Source: Psilocybe azurescens (taxonomy: Eukaryota > Basidiomycota > Agaricomycetes > Agaricales > Agrocybaceae). From it: a DNA stretch of 64,000 nucleotides. The notes below the pieces were generated by a model, which made no database searches, had not been told where the DNA came from, and was given only the letters and a program-made list of their open reading frames with translations. This document shows, piece after piece, positions 1 through 9,508 of this stretch; position 1 is the first letter of the stretch; each line of letters begins with the position of its first letter. The position numbers were made by a program, and so were the translations under genes. The stretch lies in contig JAJIRX010000880.1 in the NCBI GenBank assembly GCA_023853785.1, positions 309,064 through 373,063 on the forward strand, read 5' to 3'.

Positions 1-31
1 GTGGGTTTTCGAACTTGTGGCTCCTGAATGA
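1..31 (+). CDS. 3' end of a beta-trefoil inhibitor-like gene (partial)
   Basis: Only the last ten codons and the TGA stop (29-31) are inside the window. They read W-V-F-E-L-V-A-P-E-stop and match the final exon of the complete paralogue at 18751-19371 (W-A-F-E-L-V-G-P-E-stop). The remainder of the gene should lie just left of the window, because this is the same duplicated block. Product as for the paralogue: a small cytosolic fungal protein resembling beta-trefoil protease inhibitors. The identification depends entirely on the paralogue. Confidence 0.6.
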   Translation, partial: WVFELVAPE

Positions 32-145
32 AGTGACCTTTCTGTTGACCGTCCAAGAGTTACGCTCCAACATGTTGCAACATAAAGTAGTCTCGAAACC
101 ATACTTGTACCTAGACAAATTAACGCTTGAGTGTGTAGTGCTGAG

Positions 146-153
146 TGACGTCA
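146..153. promoter_or_regulatory. CRE-like palindrome TGACGTCA upstream of RMD1 pseudogene
   Basis: A perfect 8-base TGACGTCA palindrome lies 116 bases before the probable ATG of the RMD1-family pseudogene. The same palindrome occurs at the matching place in copy 2 (20644-20651). bZIP factors of the ATF/CREB type bind this sequence in fungi. The gene it served is broken, so it is probably a relic. Confidence 0.4.
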
Positions 154-261
154 GTGGTCACGGCAGACTGATCACTGTGCAGCGTGTGTCCATCAAAATC
201 GGCTGCACAACACTAAATCCAGTTCATCTCGACCTGTCACCGCCCCACCCCCACCAAACAG

Positions 262-1959
262 ATGTCGACGACGACGAAGCTAGCGTCGACTCGGCTCCCC
301 TCAAATACCCAATTGCTAGGGAGAAGAAAGCCTATGTCCCGTCTAGCCTCACTTGGCCTACCCAACAAAAGAAATGCCACCTCATGACCCTCGATCACCG
401 GCCTGACGTCAGAGCCAAAATCACAGAGGACATCGAAGACAACGCACAAGCTCGTCGAGCTCCCTTCTGCGCCGCTCTCGGATGTCAGTGACGACCTGAC
501 GCTGGGGCGAGAGTACAAAAGCCATGCGGAGCGCATGAACAAAGTGCAGAGAAAAGAGGCGGGTTTCAAACGCATCACTGCGTACTGCGTCGCAGAGTCA
601 TTCAAGATGAAGCTCTTGTCGTTCTTAAAGAGAGAACACAATGTGTCTCCTGGCACTCCCCCCTCCAGCGGAAACGGACGAAGAAAATGACCCCGGTTTC
701 GCGACCTGACGTCGGATTCGCGACGGAACCAGTGCTAGAGCCAGAAACATCTGTGTCTGAAATCATCCTAGGAGTGGTGCCTACGCCCTACGAGATCAAT
801 CCTGGCGCGGAGACTGATCCTGGCGTATACTCGCAGTGGAAGGAACCCGAACAAACTGAAGAGCCAGCCAAGCAGCGTGAGGGGAAAGTCGCTGGGGTGG
901 TGTTCTTCGAGTATGGTGTGGCTGTCTTCTTTGGACTCGATGAACAGCAGGAAAAGGACATCCTTGAAGACGTCGCCAACGCTGGTATCATGAAGTGCAA
1001 GATCGAAGAAGATGATTGAGAGATTGAGGAATGTAATTTCACGCACGACACACATGTCGTGTATCCTCGTATATACAACGGTTTCTTCAGTACGGCTTTT
1101 CATTCTTTCCCTCTTTCTTTCTAAGTGATCACTCTCTAGCCATTAAATCCTGCTCACATTGCTCAAACTCTCGATCGTCCACGTCCACGCCCAATCCACA
1201 CACAATCCACGCTCCTTGCGCGCTACGAAACCAATGCTCAGCGTGTCCTTTCGTCCCCTCTTACTCTCTCCATCCCCAAACAGCCGACCGTATCTGGTGC
1301 CCTGAAAATCCTCTGCCATGACACTCTCAAGCTCACAGGTCGACTGTTCAGACTGCGGAGGGATGTCAACCTCGTGTCGAGTGTCTTGGATGTGCCAGAG
1401 CTATTCTGAAGTGAGGCTAGTCTAAAGGATCTGTATGACGCAGTCAGAAAGTATATGGAGATCGGGCCGAGGATGCAGGTGTTGAACGAGAAGCTGGGGG
1501 TAGCAAGTGATTTCGTAAGTCGTTCCTTCTCCGGAGACGAGTGTATTGCTGACTTAAACTTTTTGTTTTTAGTTGGACGCCATTTGTGACCATCTGAATA
1601 ACTCTGCGATGGAGCGGATAACGTGGATTATTGTCGCGTGCGTCTTCTTCCGTTCGAGTCCGACCAATCAAGTTCGACTAATACATTTCCTCTTCATAGG
1701 TTCATCTTAGTTGCATGTCTTGTCGAACTGGTATGCTCATTTTTCCCTGTATATTTATTCAATCTTATCAATAAATTAAATTCACATCTTTCAAGGCGAA
1801 TTAGTAGCCAGACTTATCTTCCACGCAGCAACGACCAGCACGAACATGGAAGCGCTCGCTGCAACCAGTGCTTCTGTTCTTCCTCCTCAGATATCACGGG
1901 AAGAAACGCTCAAGGTGCTCGAGCGCTTAATGGTGGTCCAGTCGCAATCGCAGTCGTGA
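262..1959 (+). pseudogene. RMD1/DUF155-family protein pseudogene, copy 1
   Basis: Translations scattered over all three frames keep the order of an RMD1-type protein (mitochondrial/sporulation-associated DUF155 family). In order: a basic N-terminus starting M-S-T-T-T-K; the block GFKRITAYCVAESFKMK near 560-615; an acidic linker; the block VVFFEYGVAVFFGLDEQQEK near 895-950; then HDTHVVYPRIYN, a YxEIGPRVQVLNEKLG-like coil near 1450-1500, and a C-terminal hydrophobic segment (WIIVA..LVACLVEL) near 1620-1730. Introns are still visible, for example 1515-1572. In-frame stops and frame changes (near 400, 690, 1019 and in the middle third) show that it is dead. The terminal exon ends in a QSQSQS-stop tail shared with copy 2. 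Family call is from remembered conserved blocks; no search was run. Confidence 0.7.
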
Positions 1960-2685
1960 AGATGCGTGGTGGCTGGACGGACGACTTTTAGTCATGATCT
2001 ATGTTTAAGTTTGATGATGATTTTCAAATTCAAGTATCTGACTCTGGGATATGACCATGAGGTCAACGGACTGGCGTGTCGGCAAGGAGCTCCGTGTGAT
2101 TAGGTTCCATTTCCGCGTATATTTTAAGAGAGTTACAACTGAACCAACTGATACTCCGGTAAATGCGAGGATAGTAATCGATATAAGGATTAAAGACGAT
2201 TGATGTAGAATATAATAAGCGCCGGGGACGGAAGGCCCGGTGCGGCAGTATTCCCAATGGTAGACGTTTGGATGATGAGGTGCTGCTATCTCTGTAATTT
2301 ACTATGTAGAACAAAAATGGTTCTTTTTGATAATAGCCTTGAGGCCATTTCACATATGGCGAAGCCACCAGCACCATACGTATTAATACACGAAACAATA
2401 CCATAATGCGCGAGGAAGTCAAGGGAGGAGCCATAAATCCCGCTTGGCTCGGCATTTTGAATATCTTTGGCATTTGCTGAATCAGCCGTACATACGAAGG
2501 TGATAACGATCACCTACAGTCACGGGTGTCAGAGCCAAAGAGTTTGTACACACCAGTGAGCCTATCAGGGTGCGTCCCATTCGGTACAGAATATTACCGA
2601 AGGCTACTGCAGCCTGCTACTGGCTGATTGGACAATGGTCTAAAGTTCAACGGTGTCATAACTATGTCATCAGGTTAATCTGATG
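1960..2685 (+). other. Intergenic region upstream of the secreted protein gene
   Basis: No convincing reading frame. The sequence is well conserved with 21418-22175 in the other duplicate, including a GC-rich stretch near 2220-2250 and the last 200 bases before the TATA box, so it probably holds the upstream control region of the secreted protein gene. ORFs on the minus strand here have no protein-like composition. Confidence 0.5.
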
Positions 2686-2693
2686 TATAAAAA
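2686..2693 (+). promoter_or_regulatory. TATA box of secreted protein gene
   Basis: TATAAAAA, 73 bases before the ATG at 2766, in a normal position for a fungal RNA polymerase II promoter. The same box stands at 22176-22183 before the duplicate. Confidence 0.65.
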
Positions 2694-2765
2694 GGCAGGT
2701 GAAAGAGAGTATTCATATCAGAATCCACAACACATTCAACAGCTTCAACTCTTTCAAGTATTATC

Positions 2766-3239
2766 ATGTTGTTCAACACTTTCTTCACCTCGCTGGCCTT
2801 CGCTGCCACCCTCGCCATTTCATCGGTGCAGGCAACTAATACCATTGTTGCCTACGGAAATGACGACTGCACTGGATCGGTTGGCAACACTGTCAATTGT
2901 GATAACAGCTGCCATTCATTCGCAGGCAGACATTCCATCCAGGTGGGTTATCACATTATCTCATTTATTAATATATGCTGACTGAATGATTCTTTCCTTT
3001 AATTTTTACTTAGCCTTCTGGTGGAACTAACTGCATTCAATACTACACGGGCAGTGACTGCAGTGGCTCACGCATCAATGTTTTCAGTTACAACGACATG
3101 TGCCTGAAGGTCGACACTGGAGGACCTGTCGGATCGTTCAGGTGCAAGAGTGACTCGAACTTCTGCCAAGGTACATTCTCTATTGTTTGTCGACATGCCG
3201 TGCAATAACTAATTCATTTTACTACTATCAGACGTCTAA
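2766..3239 (+). CDS. Small secreted cysteine-rich protein (113 aa)
   Basis: Three exons: 2766-2942, 3014-3170 and 3232-3239 (stop TAA 3237-3239), with GT..AG introns of 71 and 61 bases. The product is 113 residues. Residues 1-23 form a classic signal peptide (hydrophobic FFTSLAFAATLAISS, cleavage predicted after VQA). The mature protein of about 90 residues has eight cysteines, rich Gly/Ser/Asn and no obvious catalytic motif, so four disulfides are possible. The spacing of cysteines around aromatic residues recalls small fungal secreted proteins with a beta/gamma-crystallin-like fold, but that is inference. It has a good TATA box at 2686 and an intact frame, unlike its duplicate at 22256. Role unknown; secretion is well supported. 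Confidence 0.85.
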
Positions 3240-3572
3240 ATCTCTCATGAAGCGTCACGTAGAATTCAAGTTATGTAGCACGCAGTTTCTTACATACGAT
3301 CGTAGGCTTACTAGAAAGATATAGTGGAAAGAGCGGAGAGTATAAATGTCAATTCTGCTATTTAAAAGCATACCTTATTCATTGAGTGCGCTGGAAAAAA
3401 CTCGCCTATTTTTCAACCCCTGCCCCATTTTGAGAGTTATGTTACTTGTGTTATCTCCGACTCGAAGACGTGAGGATCGGCACGGACGTCTCTATTTTAG
3501 CCGATGTTTTAAAAGTTATTTATAGCATGCGTTTAATAACTTGGCTTGATGGCCATTGCTTTGCATGGCATA
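3240..3572 (+). other. Non-coding 3' flank of secreted protein gene
   Basis: Aligned with about 22741-23030 of the other duplicate. No coding signal; a short ORF at 3446-3661 runs into the copy-1-specific insertion and is not conserved. Confidence 0.5.
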
Positions 3573-4690
3573 ACGAGTCCTTTTGTGAGACTGATTTGAG
3601 CCATCCTTGCTTACTTATGCTTATACTTTTTAGCATCAAAATTTATGACTACATATACTGAACAATTCATTATGCACAATACCAAAAAATAGAGAAAAAG
3701 GAGCCATTTTACTATGTGGGGGCCATATTTTTACCATCCTGCCTCCCACTTTATGGCTTCAAAAAATTATAAGCTATATAATGAATGACCTGCTATGTGC
3801 AATGCAAAAAAAAACTGGAGAAAAGGGAGGTATTTTGTGATGTTCATATGAGCTGTCTATATGAGAGTGCTAAAAATTAGATTTAACAAAGCTGCAGTTG
3901 TGAAGTTATAAATGAAAAGTGTCAATTTACAAACACTGGTGATAGTACAATCAAAATGCTGGATGACAAATGCAACAGAATTCAGAATTCATGTCATGTT
4001 ATCAAAGCGATGGAAGGAGTTGAGACTTGTGTGGTTCCACTTGCCCATTGAGTGTGGGAGATTGTGCCAAGTAAAACCAGGGCTTTGTAAGGCAAATAAA
4101 GCAAGAAAACTTAGGCAAAAATCATGTGCAGATTGCAATGAGTTTCCTTGATGAAGGACATGTGAGTACACCCAAGTTTTTTTTCCTCAAACCACCTCCT
4201 CAGGAGGAATCCATAAAATTGCACCCACTCACCTCCCAATTATATTAGAATTTTCCTAATACTTTCAGTGTGTATCTGTGTGTAGATACTTAAAGGTCTC
4301 CTTCTAGCCTCCTACTAGTGAGTCAACTACGCTACAACACATGCTCAAGGTGACTATATAGGCTAACCACAACATAACACATCTGGCTTCGCGTCTCAAC
4401 TTCAAGTGGCATAGGATCACGTGACCTAAACCCTATTTAGTCACTTTCACCCAACCACACGGAATCACGAGATTCTGCCTCCTCAAATCATCTGACTTGC
4501 CAATTACGAAGCGCATCATTCGGCAAAAAATAACTCAGGAGAAGCCGGTTTTACAAAAGCAATTCACGTTTACGTCACGTTATTAAAGACAAAACAGGAA
4601 ATATATTCGCACAAAGATAGATTCTTGACATTGCGCCCTCGCTGGGTCCCTGTGTAAAGAACGAGTCTTTACTTACGTAAAGGACTCGTA
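3573..4690. mobile_element. Copy-1-specific insertion with short inverted ends (MITE-like)
   Basis: This block is missing from the other duplicate. Its ends carry the inverted sequence ACGAGTCCTTT (left 3573-3583; right as AAAGGACTCGT ending at 4689), and the right end also contains a hairpin of the same motif (4647-4689). The interior is AT-rich without a transposase. A target duplication could not be identified, so a non-autonomous DNA transposon is only the most likely explanation. Confidence 0.35.
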
Positions 4691-5372
4691 ATCTGCTCGT
4701 CGCCATCATTCACCGTCGTAGCTATATCAGGAGGATATGGTTCGGCCCAGTTGCACAGTTTGGTCCTCAGCATGTGGGGCGCCCCTACGAATCAATTTGT
4801 GACTTTAAGCCTTTCATGTAAGGTAAGGATTCCACTGCCTTAATGTATTTGGGACGTAGGAGAGGTTTGGATAGTTTTCTTTTTCAACGGATGGCGTGAC
4901 TGGCAAATTGAGGTCGGGAAAACGGTTATTGTCCGCAATACCGGTGATGAGGTAAGGATGCTATCCTGGGGGATCAAATTTGTTTTACGACCTCAAATCC
5001 AGTTGCGCACTTAACGCTGACGGATCAGTCGACTCGGAGCTTGCGAGATTCATGGAATTCCTTCGTGTTCAATTCCAATTAGTTTTGATCATGCTATTAG
5101 GTAATTACCAGTCTCGGACCAGTTTTAGACATATTTTACCAACCGTTTCTATAAAGTGTTATGTGAAGATCTCAAGAGGTAGTTGAGCTGAACTCGATGA
5201 TGATAATTTCTGCTGAATTTCGGGCGTTTGGTTGCCTGAGTCTGTAATGACTAAGCGACAAACCCTCCCATAAGTAACTTGGCTCACAAATTATTACAGT
5301 TGATTATTACAGTTGACTATAGATAAACACTTTAGAATATCGAGAGCGTATTAATTTTTCAATGATAACATT
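4691..5372 (+). other. Non-coding tail of duplication copy 1
   Basis: Aligns with about 23090-23755. Short ORFs are interrupted at different places in the two copies, so neither copy is supported as coding. Confidence 0.5.
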
Positions 5373-8310
5373 GTTTGTAAAGATTAGATGGATTTGGAGA
5401 GAATTTATAAGTTGGCTGTTCAAGCGAGTGATTCTTTTGCATGGGTTTTGGGATTTCGTTGTTGGGATTTGGTTCTTGAAAGTTGGTTTGATTTTGATTT
5501 TGAATTTGATTCGTAGGCTGCGGGTATGTGCTGTGAGAGGAGAGGCATGATTGATAGTTATCCTTCGAGAAGCGAAGTTGAATCAAGAATGGCGCCAAGC
5601 GTGTGAAGGCGCGATTTATGTGTTTCGCTAGTAGGAGAATGAAAAAAGAAAAAGAAGGGGATAAGTATATCTAACGGCATAAACTCCCTGCGTGTTGCCA
5701 TGCGCGGTCAAGCTTCCATGTCTGTACAACGCTTCCATGTCCGTGGAACGAATGGTGTCGTCTGGGATTAAACATTTACAGTCCGACTCGGATGGATATA
5801 TTATTGTGTAATGTCAGGGATTTAACAAACTAGCGACTAAAAGGTTTCAAGCTTCAAAATTGAATTCATCTTCTGTATTAGATGGGCAAATGGACGGAAC
5901 TGTGCATCCAATTATTTTTTACTATCGGTGACAGTATTGAATCCAGTCGTCTTAGTTCAATTCTCGAGCTCCATTTATAGGCTATGATCTTATTCGGTAA
6001 GACTGCTGCGTCTGCCACAGTACGAATATCTCTGTTATATGTTTATCGCAATAAACTTACAATTACACTTGTTAGCTGGCTGAATTTCTCACCAAGATGT
6101 ACCGCAGCATAAACTAGTTGGCATGGTGATTTTCATGCCTGCCAATGAAGATCTTGACATTCCTACTCATTCTCTTGCAGCCATTATCTCCGCCAGATGT
6201 GGAAAGTTCAGGGCTTTACCTGGAGTTCCTGGTTATGTTACAGTGTGTCTGTTATTGATTTTCGTGGACAAATTCTTACAAGGAGATGATGTCAGCTAAT
6301 AGCAACCGATGATCATATGTTAATTGTTCAAGAGTCCAAACAGGCTTCTTTCAATTCGCAAAAGTCTGTATTCGACAGGATAGACCGTGAGCCCAATCTT
6401 GGACTGGTTGCACACCGTGTTCATGATTCATTTTGCAGTCCACGGCGCTAATAGTTACATAATTCATCAGTTCCTTGGTGGCACATCGAACAAGCGAACT
6501 GATGGATGGGAAGGTATGTGTTATTAAGGATCAATCCCTGTTCCCTTTGGAAGCCCTTAAGGGCATGTTTGAGGTCTTTGGACGCCAATGTTGCGCTGAA
6601 GGTCACCCCTTGTGGAGGATACAATGACATGACTTACTTTTATATATAATGCCCCTCCAAGTAACTCTGGATACATTCAATTTCTTGACTGAAGCCGATA
6701 ATCTCAGCCTCTTATATATTGCTCTTACATGGTACGCTACCATATTCGACATCGAATTCGATGGTATGTCCGGCCAGGATTTCTGCAGTCCATCATGAAA
6801 TGTTCATACAAACGCTTATTGACATTTCTAGGGCGTTCAGCGGGCACAAAGCACAAAGTCCTAGCCTCATACGGTGCTTACACACCTGATCTCGCAAAGC
6901 ATATTGAGTATGGAAAGCCTCTCGATAACACACCCTACATCCCTCATCTACAAACCAATGCAACTTCTGAAGATTGGAGAACGGGTTACAGTGGTACGCT
7001 ATGGCAATTATTGATACTTGGTGTTGACAGTGTGATCGTATTTGTATAATAGATTGAAATTCATGTTACACATATCAAATCGCTTATTCCAAGTTTACTG
7101 GTAATTACTTGCCAGCTATTCGCACAAACTCATGGTCCACATCTGTGCACGGACCAAGAACGGTGATTCGACGTTGAAGAATTGGGGTTCTTCTGTCAAG
7201 GACCATCCGAACGTACCGACTGTGTGGCGCTTCCTGTAAATCTAAGAATAGAAGATAGCGTTGTGACTTGCGACTTATTATTTCGGCCAGTTGTCCATGT
7301 CGCTCAAATTGCTGCAAGCCGAGCAATGCATATTTCTTGAACAGGATTTCAATACGCATCAATACCACTGTCATAAAGTAATCGGAGTTGCATTTGCGAC
7401 TGATCACAAGACGATGAACTACCTCATAATAGCTTTGCATTAAAAGAACTTCCTTTTCATTTAAATGTAAACAGGGTCTTAGCCTGACTTGTTCAAATCC
7501 CCAATTCTTTTTTTTACAATGTGCTGCAGCATTACCACATCTGTCGGCCTTCGAAATTTAATCTGGTGTATGGATCGAGCACGTTTGTCATCGACTCGGA
7601 CTTTGGTTGGCTGTCCAAGTAATGGCATCTTATCGGCATCCTATCCGACCGAGGGATGCCGAAGGGCCTTGAACTCACATTCTCGTCCGGCTTTTTCCAA
7701 TACTGCAGGCGTGAACACCTGTTTGAAAATTTAAAATGACTTTCAAACAGAACTTCGGTTTAAAAATATATTTGTTCCTAAACGGTAATTAAAATTTCCA
7801 TATAAGGAAAACAGGGTCTTTTAACATGTGCATTGTTTACATAAAAACAGCTTTTTGATTTCACACCAGCGATAGGAGGCTGCAACGCAAATGTCTAGAT
7901 GGTCAGGGAATAAGTCGGTTGTACTCTTCTGACGTTAATCTCTGGGATGGCATCGATGCTGATATCGAACGGAGTCGCTGATTTCTTCCTAGGACCATCT
8001 AGTCATCTGTCATCTCTTCGGCACACACCTCCTTTCACGTCACCGCCCGTGCCCACAAGGTGTGGAGGAGCACGAGTTGATGGATAACCCATGAGGCATA
8101 AACGCAGGGCTGTCTGTCCTTACTGCCATTCTCTTTTCGGATTTTTGAATATATAATTTTGGAAGATAATGTGGTGCTCCAAGCTTTCCACCTTGAATTG
8201 TGAATCCACTTATAGCTAATTGTTTCCCAAGCATGGGAGCTTCGGGAGCTTCTAGGGGAGAGTTATTCTTGCTCTGCTAAGATTGGAGGTATCGATCGAG
8301 GGACTTCCCT
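5373..8310. other. Unique region with possible gene remnants
   Basis: About 2.9 kb between the duplication and the KDZ transposon. A TTTGATTTTGAATTTGATT-type simple repeat lies near 5480-5515. Protein-like stretches occur on the plus strand around 6120-6300 and 6660-7050 and on the minus strand at 7105-7735, but in mixed frames with stops. I do not recognise any family. Probably decayed gene material. Confidence 0.35.
7105..7440 (-). CDS. Hypothetical protein, 111 aa
   Basis: The longest open frame in this region. Its amino-acid composition is balanced (many Leu, Val, Arg, His, Tyr), unlike the low-complexity ORFs around it. It begins M-Q-S-Y-Y-E-V-V-H and ends E-F-V-R-I-A-G-K. A second protein-like minus-strand stretch just upstream (7490-7735) in other frames suggests that this is one exon or the surviving piece of a larger, damaged gene. 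No domain recognised and no clear promoter or splice sites seen. Confidence 0.25.
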   Translation of the reverse strand: MQSYYEVVHRLVISRKCNSDYFMTVVLMRIEILFKKYALLGLQQFERHGQLAEIISRKSQRYLLFLDLQEAPHSRYVRMVLDRRTPILQRRITVLGPCTDVDHEFVRIAGK

Positions 8311-8317
8311 CTCAGAA
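8311..8317. repeat. Left target site duplication of KDZ element
   Basis: CTCAGAA directly before the TIR. The same seven bases follow the right end at 18622-18628; an eighth base differs (C versus T). KDZ/Zisupton-type elements are known for 8-base duplications. Confidence 0.65.
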
Positions 8318-9508
8318 CACCTAAGGTTCCCACCCCGGTGCCTAATTAGCTGGCAAGAACCGATCAAATCAGCGCCACCTAGTTAGCCTGGCTTTTGCTA
8401 ATTCCTCTTACCCTCCAATATTCCTATGCCTAAATACCCACTTTTCTACTTTTCCTCTTCAACGTTGTAGATTAGACAAGATATTAGATTAGACAAGATA
8501 ATCGATTGCAGAGATAGTAGATTAGACAAGATTAAATAGATAATAAGATCCAGATTATCTTCGGTAGATTATCTATCGTCAGGTACCGTAGGTCTGGTAG
8601 CCGCCTGTCATGCATTACAATGCTCGGCAACATTTCCCCGCCCTTCCTCCCGACACTACCCGATTCTCGGCATTGCCGCCCGCTTCGCTGCTTGGTCAAT
8701 GCGTCATTTCTATCCCGTGTCCCGAATTGACACATGTTCCATCCCGCGCCTCCCGTTCTGTCCGCCTCTCGTCCCGTCCCGCCTCCTGTTCCGCCTCCTG
8801 TTCCGGCCTCCTGTTCCGCCTCCTGTCCCGCCTCCCATCACTGCCTCCCTTCCCTTTCTGTCCATCATCGCCTCCCACCTTCGAATCCACCCTACTGCAT
8901 GTTCCCTTAGTGTTGTGTATTGTAATTACAGCATAGAAAATAAATGTACATTCAATATTCAAGGTATTACATCTAGTCAGTCCCAGTTCATTGTGATAAA
9001 GCTACTTACTACTTGCTCACCGTCCTCAACGTCGGTGAGCAATGCTGCTATTCTTTCCAAGTTAGGTTAGTGCTCCATTTTTGCAGGGCGCCCACGTTTG
9101 ACGTGCGCCACTACCCTCACGTATCTGTCAGATTTTGACACCCAAGACATCCTAATTTGGTTCTCAACACTCATGTGGCGCTGCCGATTTTTTGATGCGA
9201 GAAACGGCTATGCCCTTACTCACAATCTTCACAGACTATATTCCTAATCCGGTTCTCAACGCTCATGTGGCGCTGCCCATTTCCGATCGCGAGAAACGTT
9301 GAGCGTGAGAACCCGCTGGTCTTCAGCCTCCTCCATGTATCTCTCCTTCATGTATCTCTCCTCTTGCTTGCTTGTAAGTCTTCCTCAGCGCTCTTGGTTT
9401 TCTCTATGTCCAAGAGGTCAGGTCTTTCTAGCGGTGTTACTGTAGTCTGTGGCACCAGCTTTGGAAACCGACAAACCCAGCAGCCCACCCAAAAGCGTGT
9501 CAAGCTCA
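8318..9508 (+). repeat. Left terminal inverted repeat of KDZ element
   Basis: Matches the reverse complement of 17429-18616 almost throughout, including identical 67-codon ORFs on opposite strands (8532-8735 and 18198-18401). It includes a GCCTCCTGTTCC minisatellite, two imperfect direct repeats of a CTCATGTGGCGCTGCC motif (near 9171 and 9264) that may be internal binding sites, the promoter region and the first 34 or so codons of the transposase. Confidence 0.9.
8781..8835 (+). repeat. 12-base minisatellite in left TIR
   Basis: Four and a half head-to-tail units of GCCTCCTGTTCC with small changes, one unit having an extra G. The right TIR has the matching array at 18098-18154 on the other strand with slightly different unit content, so the two arrays have drifted independently. 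Confidence 0.8.

Larger units (their letters stand above)
1..5372 (+). repeat. Segmental duplication, copy 1 (left end outside window)
   Basis: Aligns in direct orientation with 19341-23755. Position 1 corresponds to 19341 and the similarity fades near 5372/23755, just after a shared AT-rich stretch. Order in both copies: inhibitor gene end, CRE-like site, RMD1-family pseudogene, TATA box, secreted protein gene, long non-coding tail. The copies differ by insertions: about 1.1 kb at 3573-4690 in this copy only, about 1.2 kb at 19457-20633 in the other copy only, and deletion of the middle of the RMD1 pseudogene in copy 2. Confidence 0.9.

Noticed and set aside
15..491. 158-codon ORF at the window start
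   Set aside because: Overlaps the inhibitor stop codon and the RMD1 pseudogene in another frame; not conserved in copy 2.
8696..8962. Arg/Glu-rich and Pro/Ser-rich ORFs in the KDZ TIRs (also 17995-18323)
   Set aside because: They come from the 12-base minisatellite and appear on both strands in several frames.
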